This document shows positions 8,918 through 16,781 of a stretch of 64,000 nucleotides of DNA, piece by piece. The position numbers were made by a program, and so were the translations under genes. The notes under the pieces are model-generated. The model saw nothing but the letters and a program-made list of their open reading frames with translations, was not told the DNA's origin and ran no database searches. Source of the stretch: Paenibacillus sp. 1781tsa1 (GTDB lineage: Bacteria; Bacillota; Bacilli; Paenibacillales; Paenibacillaceae); NCBI RefSeq assembly GCF_024159265.1, contig NZ_JAMYWY010000001.1, forward strand, positions 4,526,001 through 4,590,000. Direction: 5' to 3'. Within the stretch, counting starts at the first letter, position 1. Each line of letters begins with the position of its first letter.

Positions 8918-9385
8918 CTATTTTAGCTGTTTCGTCAAGTTTGCCATTTCAATTGCCGCCGTAGCTGCATCCCAACCTTTGTTACCCGCCTTGGTTCCGG
9001 CACGTTCAATCGCTTGTTCAATATTTTCTGTCGTAACCAATCCGAAGATCGTAGGCACGCCAGTTTTCAGGTTAATTGCTGCTACCCCTTTAGCCATCTC
9101 GTTGCACACATAATCGTAATGCGTAGTTGATCCACGAATGACTGTTCCCAGGGTAATTACCGCATCATATTTGCCGCTCTCCGCCATTTTCTGCGCAATC
9201 AGAGGGATTTCGAACGCTCCTGGAACCCAGGCTACATCCACTTCATCATCCTGCACACCGTGACGTTTGAATGCATCGAGCGCTGCGCTAAGCAATTTAC
9301 TGGTGATAAATTCGTTGAAACGTCCAACGACAACTCCATATCTGGATCCTTCTGATACTAAATGTCCTTCAAAAAATTGTGGCAT
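8918..9385 (-). CDS. ribH: 6,7-dimethyl-8-ribityllumazine synthase
   Basis: 155 residues, full length. Landmarks are VVGRFNEFITSKLLSAALDA, the substrate loop VPGAFEIPL, TLGTVIRGSTTHYDYVCNE (with the active-site His) and FGLVTTENIEQAIERAG. It condenses ribitylaminouracil with 3,4-dihydroxy-2-butanone 4-phosphate in the penultimate riboflavin step, usually as an icosahedral 60-mer. Last gene of the rib operon, about 100 bp after ribBA. AGGGAG lies upstream of the ATG. Confidence 0.97.
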   Translation of the reverse strand: MPQFFEGHLVSEGSRYGVVVGRFNEFITSKLLSAALDAFKRHGVQDDEVDVAWVPGAFEIPLIAQKMAESGKYDAVITLGTVIRGSTTHYDYVCNEMAKGVAAINLKTGVPTIFGLVTTENIEQAIERAGTKAGNKGWDAATAAIEMANLTKQLK

Positions 9386-9487
9386 TCAAGTCATCTCCCT
9401 AACGGTATAATGTAATGTAAGTAACGGAAATCCCTAATTAATCTCTTCCATAAATTACATGGTGAACGTTGTTCATCTAAAATATAT

Positions 9488-10720
9488 TTACTGTTCGTTC
9501 TGCTCGATATCATCAAACTTGAGCATATGTCCCAGCTTGGCTTGCTTCGTATGAAGATACACCGTATTGTCCTCGTTCTCTTCCATCTGGATCGCAACAC
9601 GCTCCACAACTTCAAGTCCATATCCTTCAAGACCTTTAATTTTACGAGGATTGTTCGTTAACAGTCTGATCTGACGAACCCCAAGGTCTTTCAGAATTTG
9701 GGCGCCAATCCCGTAATCACGCAAGTCGGCAGCAAATCCCAGCTTCAGGTTTGCATCCACGGTATCCACACCTTCCTCTTGCAGCTTGTAGGCTTTGAGT
9801 TTGTTGATTAGTCCAATGCCCCGACCTTCCTGTCTCATATAGAGCAGTACGCCGTTTCCTTCCTCGTGAATCTGTTTGAGTGCCGCATCAAACTGAGGAC
9901 CACAGTCACAACGATGGGAATGGAATACATCGCCAGTCAAACATTCAGAGTGCACACGTACAAGTACGGGTTTGGAACCATCTATTTCACCTTTAACCAA
10001 AGCCACATGCTCCTTGTTATCCACAGCGTTTGTATAAGCCACCGCTTGAAACTCACCAAAGTCCGTTGGCATACGTACAGCCACTTCACGCTGAACCAGC
10101 TGCTCTTTTTCGTTACGGTAACGAATCATGTCTTGAATACTGATCAGCTTCAGATCATGTTTGCGGGCAATCTCCTGCAGATCCGGAAGTCTGGCCATTG
10201 TGCCATCTTCCTTAATCACTTCACAGATAACGCCTGCGGGATACGAACCACACATAATGGCCAAATCTACCGCCGCTTCTGTGTGCCCGGCACGACGAAG
10301 TACGCCGCCGTCTTTTGCAATGAGTGGGAACATGTGACCAGGCTTACGGAAGTCCCCGGCTTTCGCCTCAGGATCGATCAGACCTTTCACGGTTATAGAG
10401 CGTTCATGTGCCGAGATACCTGTGGTCGTATCTTTGTGATCCACAGAGACGGTGAAAGCTGTTCCATGGAAATCCGTATTTTGTTGAACCATCGGTTTCA
10501 GGTTAAGTTCGTCCGCACGTTGTTGTGTAATCGGAACACAGACCAGCCCTCTACCTTCAGTAATCATGAAATTAATGACTTCAGGTGTCGCCTTTTCGGC
10601 CAAAGCGATAAAATCGCCTTCATTCTCCCGATCTTCATCATCCACAACAATGACGGGTTTACCACGCATGAGATCATATATGGCTTCTTCTATCGTGTTC
10701 AGAATGGATTGTTCTGACAT
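9488..10720 (-). CDS. ribBA: Bifunctional DHBP synthase / GTP cyclohydrolase II
   Basis: 410 residues, fused domains as in B. subtilis RibA. Residues 1-200 are 3,4-dihydroxy-2-butanone-4-phosphate synthase (VVDDEDRENEGDF, GISAHERS, RAGHTEAAVDL). Residues 205-400 are GTP cyclohydrolase II with the zinc cysteines in ECLTGDVFHSHRCDCG and the RQEGRGIGL motif. It supplies both early branches of riboflavin synthesis. Ribosome-binding site GGAGGTG before the ATG. Co-transcribed with ribE (32 bp upstream) and ribH under the FMN riboswitch. Confidence 0.97.
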   Translation of the reverse strand: MSEQSILNTIEEAIYDLMRGKPVIVVDDEDRENEGDFIALAEKATPEVINFMITEGRGLVCVPITQQRADELNLKPMVQQNTDFHGTAFTVSVDHKDTTTGISAHERSITVKGLIDPEAKAGDFRKPGHMFPLIAKDGGVLRRAGHTEAAVDLAIMCGSYPAGVICEVIKEDGTMARLPDLQEIARKHDLKLISIQDMIRYRNEKEQLVQREVAVRMPTDFGEFQAVAYTNAVDNKEHVALVKGEIDGSKPVLVRVHSECLTGDVFHSHRCDCGPQFDAALKQIHEEGNGVLLYMRQEGRGIGLINKLKAYKLQEEGVDTVDANLKLGFAADLRDYGIGAQILKDLGVRQIRLLTNNPRKIKGLEGYGLEVVERVAIQMEENEDNTVYLHTKQAKLGHMLKFDDIEQNEQ

Positions 10721-10752
10721 TGGTCCACCTCCAGTTTATTTCTGTTCTCTTT

Positions 10753-11421
10753 CTATGCAAATCCGTGATTGGAGAGGAAATCTTCACTGATGCTGCGCGG
10801 CTTGCCAGCACCAGTCTCCCGATGTCCTCTCCCATACTGGAGCAGATGATCCACATATTTACCCAAAATATCGCATTCGATATTAATGGTATCCCCTGTC
10901 TTTTTCACATTTAGTACAGTTTCACCAATGGTATGCGGGATAATGGAAACCGTGAATGAGGTATCCGATGTATGGACAACGGTCAAGCTAATGCCATCCA
11001 GTGTAACCGATCCTTTGGGGATCAGATATTTGAACAACTGGTGATCATCCGGCTTGATCTCAAACACAATCGCATTCTGATCACGTGTTATACTGCCAAT
11101 CACTCCAGTACCATCGACGTGGCCCTGAACGATATGTCCACCAAAACGACCGCCTGATTGCATGGCCCGCTCCAGATTAACTTTACTGCCAGATTGCAGC
11201 TGACTGAGATTGGTATGGCGATACGTTTCAGGCATTACATCGGCGGTAAAACCTCCACCTTCCAGCGTTGTCGCAGTTAAACATACTCCGTTCACTGCTA
11301 CACTATCACCAATCTTCAGATCGTCCATGATGGCGGAAGCTCCGATATTCAGGACCATCGCTTCGCCTTTCCGACTAATACGCCGGATCTGACCAACTTC
11401 TTCCACCAAACCGGTAAACAT
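10753..11421 (-). CDS. ribE: Riboflavin synthase, alpha subunit
   Basis: 222 residues starting MFTGLVEEVG at 11421, seven bases after GGGAGG; a longer frame to 11457 lacks a suitable ribosome-binding site. It has two tandem lumazine-binding repeats, each with a GDSVAVNGVCLT or KGSVTLDGISLTV motif, plus MPETYRHTNL and GGHIVQGHVDGTG. It dismutates two molecules of 6,7-dimethyl-8-ribityllumazine into riboflavin and a pyrimidine. Second gene of the rib operon, corresponding to the gene called ribB or ribE in Bacillus literature. Confidence 0.96.
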   Translation of the reverse strand: MFTGLVEEVGQIRRISRKGEAMVLNIGASAIMDDLKIGDSVAVNGVCLTATTLEGGGFTADVMPETYRHTNLSQLQSGSKVNLERAMQSGGRFGGHIVQGHVDGTGVIGSITRDQNAIVFEIKPDDHQLFKYLIPKGSVTLDGISLTVVHTSDTSFTVSIIPHTIGETVLNVKKTGDTINIECDILGKYVDHLLQYGRGHRETGAGKPRSISEDFLSNHGFA

Positions 11422-11481
11422 GCTGCCGCCTCCCTTGTTTAATATATATAGAACCAACTTACTATTTTAAAATTCATTTAT

Positions 11482-12585
11482 TTATTCAGGCCACACTGGA
11501 ATACCGCCAATGCTGATATTATCTCCAACTTGTTCGATCTCCAACTGATTCAATTGAATTGCCTGATTCATACGTTCCACACCCTCGAAGCGGAAGCTGC
11601 CAGGTGTATCATAACCGCCTACAATCTTAGGAGCGATAAACATGAGCAGTCGATCGACCAACCGTGCCTCCAGCATGGCTCCATTCAAGGTGCCCCCACC
11701 TTCAAGCAAAATCGAACCAATCTCACGCTCACCCAACTTGCTAAGTCCGCTTAACAGATCCACGCGTGGTCCAGGACCACAGCGGATAATTTCAACACCA
11801 TAGGCTTCCAAACGTTCAGCAGCTTCAGGACTCGCTTCGTCTGTTGTCAATACCCATGTTGGAGCTAGTCCATCCTTAACCATTTTGGCACCTACTGGAA
11901 GACGCAACTTGGAATCCACTACGATACGTACCGGGCTGATGCCTTCCACTTGCAAGCGGGTTGTAAGCTCCGGATTATCCGCGATCACCGTTTCGACACC
12001 AACCATAATGCCTTGGTGACGATGACGAAGGGCATGCACAATCTCACGAGCGGACTCGTTGGAGATCCACTTGCTGTCTCCGCTGCGAGTAGCAATTTTT
12101 CCATCCAAGGTAGTAGCCGTCTTCAGTGTCACGAAAGGGAGACCCGTTGTAATAAATTTAATGAATTTTTCATTCATGCGTCTTCCACGCTCACGCAGTA
12201 CGCCAACTTCAACTTCAATGCCTTGTTGACGAAGCATGCTTATACCTCTGCCGGATACTTGCGGATTTGGATCTTCACAACATACCACAACACGTTTTAC
12301 CTTTTCATGAATCAGGCGTTCACTGCAAGGCGGCGTCTTGCCATAATGACTGCAGGGCTCAAGTGTAACGTATACCGTACTGCCTTCTGCATCGCTGCCT
12401 GCCATGTTCAGTGCATGCACCTCCGCATGACCGGTTCCACGTTTCAGATGGCTCCCCAGACCTACAATACGACCCTCTTTCACAACTACACATCCAACAA
12501 CCGGATTAATTCCCGTCTGTCCCTGTGCTCGTTCCGCCATATCTAGTGCCAGTGCCATATAAAATTCATCATTGATCATTTCCAA
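11482..12585 (-). CDS. ribD: Bifunctional riboflavin deaminase / reductase
   Basis: 367 residues. The N-terminal zinc deaminase domain has the HAEVHALNMAG and PCSHYGKTPPC motifs. The C-terminal reductase domain begins near residue 145 (PFVTLKTATTLDGKIATRSGDSKWISN) and ends with LLEGGGTLNGAML. It performs the second and third committed steps, deaminating and then reducing the pyrimidine intermediate. The start used is TTG at 12585, seven bases after GGGGTG; ATG two codons later (12579) is an alternative. First gene of the rib operon, directly behind the riboswitch-controlled terminator. Confidence 0.96.
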   Translation of the reverse strand: MEMINDEFYMALALDMAERAQGQTGINPVVGCVVVKEGRIVGLGSHLKRGTGHAEVHALNMAGSDAEGSTVYVTLEPCSHYGKTPPCSERLIHEKVKRVVVCCEDPNPQVSGRGISMLRQQGIEVEVGVLRERGRRMNEKFIKFITTGLPFVTLKTATTLDGKIATRSGDSKWISNESAREIVHALRHRHQGIMVGVETVIADNPELTTRLQVEGISPVRIVVDSKLRLPVGAKMVKDGLAPTWVLTTDEASPEAAERLEAYGVEIIRCGPGPRVDLLSGLSKLGEREIGSILLEGGGTLNGAMLEARLVDRLLMFIAPKIVGGYDTPGSFRFEGVERMNQAIQLNQLEIEQVGDNISIGGIPVWPE

Positions 12586-12619
12586 ATCCGTTCACCCCGC
12601 GGTTTAAAGTCTTGTTTAT

Positions 12620-12657
12620 TAAAAAATCCCCGTCGAACAACCGTTCGATGGGGATGA
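12620..12657 (-). terminator. Leader terminator of the rib operon (riboswitch expression platform)
   Basis: Minus strand ATCCCCATCGAAC-GGTT-GTTCGACGGGGAT followed by TTTTTT, a very stable intrinsic terminator. It lies 35 bases before the ribD start and downstream of the FMN aptamer, so it is the likely attenuation site when FMN is bound. The distance from the aptamer is unusually long (about 254 nt). Confidence 0.88.
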
Positions 12658-12910
12658 TGAGAGACAAATGTCAACAACAGGAGTCAAATGGATACAGCAC
12701 GCCAACACTTTGCCCAAAACTTCATTTCGGGCAAATGAAAATAGACACATACCTTAATCAACATCAATTACAGGTAAAGAGCTTTTTATAGTGTGGCATA
12801 TGTATGGAACTGTCCGGCGTAACCGGATCTTCCCTGCACAGTGCAAGACATTACAAATCGTGACTGTACAGCAACTCCTGCTGAATGCAAACCTGTTAGG
12901 TCTGCACCTC

Positions 12911-13070
12911 TCCTTCTCCCATCCAGACTATACTGTCGGTTCTGGAATTACACCAGATCAGCCATCTGCCACAGGCAGACAGGTCACGGACTTTGCATCA
13001 AGTGCTGGACATGTGTCCTTACACTTCCTGCATCACCGCCGGTAGGGAATTGCACCCTGCCCTGAAGGAT
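12911..13070 (-). promoter_or_regulatory. FMN riboswitch (RFN element)
   Basis: The minus strand contains all the diagnostic RFN blocks in order: CAGGGTGCAATTCCC, TACCGGCGGTGATG, AGTCCGTGACCTG, GGTGTAATTCCAGAACCGACAG and AGTCTGGATGGGAGAAGGA. The aptamer binds flavin mononucleotide and represses the downstream rib operon. Its position upstream of ribD agrees with that role. Confidence 0.97.
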
Positions 13071-13089
13071 TGCTTTCGTTATTAATTGG

Positions 13090-13118
13090 ATGTTAGCACT
13101 TTAATGCCAAAAAATCAA
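13090..13118 (-). promoter_or_regulatory. Candidate sigma-A promoter of the rib operon
   Basis: Minus strand TTGATT, 17-base spacer, TAACAT, ending about 20 bases before the RFN aptamer. Placement is right for the rib leader; both hexamers are imperfect. Confidence 0.5.
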
Positions 13119-13172
13119 TTGTTTTTTGTTCCTTTTTGTCACATACTAACTTTTAATAAGCTAAGATACAGC

Positions 13173-13211
13173 AAAAAAACCGCATCTCACTAAGAGACAC
13201 GATTTTAGTTT
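13173..13211 (-). terminator. Rho-independent terminator after the 437-residue unknown gene
   Basis: Minus strand AAATCGTGTCTC-TTAGT-GAGATGCGGTTT followed by TTTT; twelve pairs including G-U. It separates the unknown gene from the rib promoter. Confidence 0.82.
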
Positions 13212-13239
13212 ACATCCTTCTCAGTTCCATCACAGCATT

Positions 13240-14553
13240 CTACATATCAGGAAAACACCAACGCACCATATGCTTCAAATCTTTGGCATTGTGAAATGGT
13301 AAGCGGTCAGGTTCTGGCAGCGGCGAACTGGGAAGCGGAATACCTCTCGCAACTCTTCTGACCCAACTTGTGGAATCGATCGCGATAGCCGAGCATTGCC
13401 AGCGTCCAGTCGTTCTCGGTCGAAACGTTCCCTGCAAATCGGCTTTTCCCGGCATGTCAGGAAAGACACCATCGAGATATTCAACGATGACACGTTTGTC
13501 TCTGACTTCATGACAATATACTGTCACCCATACGCCTTCCCGGACCCGAACAGCATACACATCTCCAGACTGTACCTCCCCGGTACCTGCATCAGGAGAT
13601 GCCTTGGGCACTTTGCCACGAACACTTCTCTTTTTCTCCAATGCCCCTAAGATTGTGTCCTTTACAGTTGGATTCTCTTCAGGCTTATCCGCAAGAGATA
13701 TATTCGTCAGATCAAAATCATGGAATATCTTGTTCAGGTTGTTCTCATTGATTCCGACAGATGAGTCCCACCACGCGAGAGGCGCCTGTACCTCAACCCG
13801 CACATTGGGGCGCTCGTCACGCTGTATGTAAGTAGTGTATTCTGTGATCATTCCGGGATGTTCCGGCGTATCCAGTATGCCAATCAGAGCTAATGTCTCA
13901 AGCAAGTCACGGTATGCATATTCCTTTTGTGTAGGCAAAAGACGTTCCTTCTTGAGTGCTATTGCTGCTTTGCTGTAGCGTGTTTTCGGAGGTAATTCGC
14001 GCAGCACCGTTAACACCGCACGGAGTGTCCAGCGGTCGTACTCATTTGGTATTGGAAGCCCCTGCGCGGCAGCTAGCTCTCGAAGTGCCAGTACTTGTCC
14101 AAAGGGATCACCATCCAAAGGTGTTCCATTGGTCATGCGCCAATACCATTGCAACGTCGTGTCGGTTGCTTGGTCTACGCTTAATCCACAGATCTTACAA
14201 GTACTCGAAGATGGATATGGCGTGTGTTCATGGCTTGGCATACCGCTTGCAATAAGCTTGCCCGTAAGCAGCGAGCGCCAGATCATGGGTGCTGACCACA
14301 AAGAAGAAACAAAGGCCTGTGCTGCTTCATTAATCGTCCATTGATTTGCAAGTTGTTTCAGCTCAGTGATCGTTTCATCATGCCCCGGACGTACAAATCG
14401 GTTCGGTTCATGCCCTGCTGCCTCAAGCCCTTCTCGCTCCTGTGCGGATATACGATCTGGAACGACATGTCGCGATGCCTGCAGTTCTTCGTCCCACAAC
14501 GTGCGATCACTGTAAATTTGTTTTAACAAGCTTAGCTGAGTAACGATATCCAA
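13240..14553 (-). CDS. Uncharacterised 437-residue protein with a CxxC motif
   Basis: I do not recognise this family. It is soluble, with no signal peptide or membrane segment. Visible features are a CKICGL motif near residue 118, which could be half of a metal site; an alpha-helical middle region (ALRELAAAQGLPIP, RAVLTVLRELPPKTRY); and a C-terminal region rich in beta strands (VYAVRVREGVWVTVYCHEV, VIVEYLDGVFPDMPGK). The start is TTG at 14553 behind AAAGGATG, since a stop lies just upstream in frame. It has its own terminator, so it is monocistronic. The compact predicted domain mix and good codon use support a real gene, probably restricted to Paenibacillus-like bacteria (inference). Confidence 0.8.
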   Translation of the reverse strand: MDIVTQLSLLKQIYSDRTLWDEELQASRHVVPDRISAQEREGLEAAGHEPNRFVRPGHDETITELKQLANQWTINEAAQAFVSSLWSAPMIWRSLLTGKLIASGMPSHEHTPYPSSSTCKICGLSVDQATDTTLQWYWRMTNGTPLDGDPFGQVLALRELAAAQGLPIPNEYDRWTLRAVLTVLRELPPKTRYSKAAIALKKERLLPTQKEYAYRDLLETLALIGILDTPEHPGMITEYTTYIQRDERPNVRVEVQAPLAWWDSSVGINENNLNKIFHDFDLTNISLADKPEENPTVKDTILGALEKKRSVRGKVPKASPDAGTGEVQSGDVYAVRVREGVWVTVYCHEVRDKRVIVEYLDGVFPDMPGKADLQGTFRPRTTGRWQCSAIAIDSTSWVRRVARGIPLPSSPLPEPDRLPFHNAKDLKHMVRWCFPDM

Positions 14554-14603
14554 GGTTCATTCATCCTTTCCAATCATCGATTTCGAATATGTGTCATATG
14601 AAA

Positions 14604-14637
14604 AATAAAAAAAGTGCTTCTATAAAAGAAGCACTTC
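14604..14637 (-). terminator. Rho-independent terminator after ppiB
   Basis: Minus strand AAGTGCTTC-TTTTATA-GAAGCACTT followed by TTTTTT, about 28 bases after the ppiB stop. Confidence 0.9.
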
Positions 14638-14665
14638 ATGTTTGGATCCAGTTAAGCTGAAGGTA

Positions 14666-15097
14666 TTAAGCTTCTACAACTTCAACAGTTTCCATTTTGT
14701 CTTTACCTTCCAAAGCGTCCACGAACTCCATACCTTTAGTTACTTTACCAAATACAGTATGTTGTCCATCCAAATGTGGTTGCGGTTGGTAGCAGATGTA
14801 GAACTGGCTTCCACCTGTGTTACGGCCAGCATGTGCCATAGCAAGTGTTCCGCGCTCATGTTTGTTCGGGTTAATTTCACAGTTGATTGTGTAACCTGGG
14901 CCACCTGCACCGGTACCGTTAGGGCATCCGCCTTGAGCTACGAAGCCCGGGATAACGCGGTGGAATGTAAGACCATTGTAGAAACCGGAGTTAGCCAGTT
15001 TCTCAAAGTTTGCTACTGTGTTGGGAGCTTCTTGATCGAACAGATCGATCAGAACTTCTCCGCCGTTTGCCAATTTAATTTTCGCTTGTTTCGCCAT
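14666..15097 (-). CDS. ppiB: Cyclophilin-type peptidyl-prolyl cis-trans isomerase
   Basis: 143 residues starting MAKQAKIKLANGGE; the frame extends to 15148 but only the ATG at 15097 follows AAAGGAG. A single cyclophilin domain with FHRVIPGFVAQGG (catalytic Arg), GTLAMAHAGRNTGGSQFYIC and LDGQHTVFGKVTKGM. No signal peptide, so cytosolic. It accelerates proline isomerisation during protein folding. The gene is single, with terminators on both sides. Confidence 0.96.
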   Translation of the reverse strand: MAKQAKIKLANGGEVLIDLFDQEAPNTVANFEKLANSGFYNGLTFHRVIPGFVAQGGCPNGTGAGGPGYTINCEINPNKHERGTLAMAHAGRNTGGSQFYICYQPQPHLDGQHTVFGKVTKGMEFVDALEGKDKMETVEVVEA

Positions 15098-15248
15098 ATG
15101 TAAATGACTCCTTTCGTATTGACCATCGTTAATGGTGCCAGAACGCATGACCCTGGGTCAAGCATTACAGCACTTTTCTTAGTGTACACCGAAAATGACT
15201 GGATCGCAAAAAAAACGGCAACTTTTTTCACAATTTAGTCCGAATACG

Positions 15249-15291
15249 TAAAAAGCAGACGAAAAAGGAAGTTCCCTTTTCATCTGCTTCA
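15249..15291 (-). terminator. Rho-independent terminator after lysA
   Basis: Minus strand hairpin with arms GCAGATGAAAAGGGAA and TTCCTTTTTCGTCTGC followed by TTTTT, 55 bases after the lysA stop. It ends the spoVA-lysA transcription unit. Confidence 0.9.
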
Positions 15292-15345
15292 ATTATAGAA
15301 TCCCTATATCCTGAATAATGCAGAAACGCATTATCTTTTGACGAA

Positions 15346-16677
15346 TTAGCGAGTTACTGGCTGTTTGCCAATGCGCGCTGGTACCAGGTCATTCTGAATG
15401 ATATCTTGATACGTCTCACGGCGTACTACGACATCTCCTTGACCGTCTTTGACAAACACAACAGCCGGACGACGAATCCGGTTGTAGTTGCTAGCCATGG
15501 AGTAGTTATACGCGCCTGTGCAAGCTACAGCGAGCAAATCACCACTTTCCACTTTTGGCAGATCCAGATCCCAGATCAACATATCGCCACTCTCACAGCA
15601 TTTACCCGCAACAGATACCGTTTCCTGAGCAGCCTCATTCGCACGGTTGGCTAGCACAGCTTCGTACTTGGATTCATACAAAGCAGGACGTGGGTTATCG
15701 GTCATACCACCATCAACGGCAACGTATTTACGCACGCCTGGAATGTCTTTGCTTGTTCCAACGGTATACAGCGTTGTTCCCGCTTCACCCACGATGCTGC
15801 GGCCTGGTTCAACCCAGATCTCAGGTACGGCATAGCCAATTTGGGCAAAATGATTTTTAACTGCGTCTGTAATAGCCTTCACGTATTGCGCAACTTCAAG
15901 CGGCGTATCTCCGTCGATATAACGGATTCCGAATCCACCACCAAGGTTAACCACTTTGAAAGCAACGTTAAGACGTTCATATACGCTTGCTGCAAATTCA
16001 GCAACACGTTGAACAGCCATCTGGAAGCCTTCAACTTCGAAGATCTGGGAACCGATGTGGGAATGCACACCGAGCAATACCAGGTTAGACTGCTTGGAAG
16101 CCAGTTCAATCGCTTCAAATGCTGTACCATTGCCAATATCGAATCCAAATTTGGAATCCGTTTGACCTGTGGAAATATATTCATGCGTATGAGCCTCAAC
16201 ACCAGGCGTCACACGAAGCAAAATGTTTACTTTACGATTTTTGTCCGCTGCTACAGCCTGCAACAGATGCAACTCATTGAAGTTATCAACAACAAAGCAT
16301 CCAATCTCTGCATCAAGAGCCATTTCGATTTCTTCCAGCGTTTTGTTGTTACCATGGAAATGAATGCGCTCAGCCGGGAATCCTGCTTGCAGTGCAGTGA
16401 ACAGTTCACCATCAGATACAACATCCAGGGAAAGTCCTTCTTCAGCTGCAAGGGCACACATCGCCATTACACAGAATGCTTTACTTGCGTATGCAACCTG
16501 GAAACCCAAGCCGGAAGCACGGAATGCTTCCATGTACTCTCTGCAACGCTCGCGAACCAATTGCTCGTCCACAACATAGAGCGGGGTTCCAAATTGTTCT
16601 TTCAGATCTGTTGCATCAACTCCGCCAATCTCCAGATGCCCTTGCGCATTTATTTTACTTGTACCATGTAAATACAT
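15346..16677 (-). CDS. lysA: Diaminopimelate decarboxylase
   Basis: 443 residues from the ATG at 16677, which has the best spacing to TGAGGA. A fold-type III PLP enzyme. The PLP lysine is in YASKAF (Lys66), the glycine loop is NLGGGFGIRY, EPGRS binds phosphate and the C-terminal dimer-contact motif is CESGD with GAYNYSMASNYN. It converts meso-diaminopimelate to lysine, the last step of lysine synthesis. It follows spoVAF by 104 bp, the same order as in B. subtilis (spoVA then lysA). Confidence 0.97.
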   Translation of the reverse strand: MYLHGTSKINAQGHLEIGGVDATDLKEQFGTPLYVVDEQLVRERCREYMEAFRASGLGFQVAYASKAFCVMAMCALAAEEGLSLDVVSDGELFTALQAGFPAERIHFHGNNKTLEEIEMALDAEIGCFVVDNFNELHLLQAVAADKNRKVNILLRVTPGVEAHTHEYISTGQTDSKFGFDIGNGTAFEAIELASKQSNLVLLGVHSHIGSQIFEVEGFQMAVQRVAEFAASVYERLNVAFKVVNLGGGFGIRYIDGDTPLEVAQYVKAITDAVKNHFAQIGYAVPEIWVEPGRSIVGEAGTTLYTVGTSKDIPGVRKYVAVDGGMTDNPRPALYESKYEAVLANRANEAAQETVSVAGKCCESGDMLIWDLDLPKVESGDLLAVACTGAYNYSMASNYNRIRRPAVVFVKDGQGDVVVRRETYQDIIQNDLVPARIGKQPVTR

Positions 16678-16781
16678 AATCTGCATTCCTCACTTTTTTG
16701 TATACTGGAACAGTTGCTATTCCAATGATTTTACACCAGTATATCAAATTAGGCGGCGAGATGAATGGATTTTTCGGAAGA

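Noticed and set aside
9866..10717. Plus-strand open frame of 283 codons
   Set aside because: Lies wholly antisense to ribBA, has no ribosome-binding site, and the opposite strand encodes conserved catalytic motifs.
15841..16671. Plus-strand open frame of 276 codons
   Set aside because: Antisense shadow of lysA; product rich in Cys and Phe with no domain pattern.
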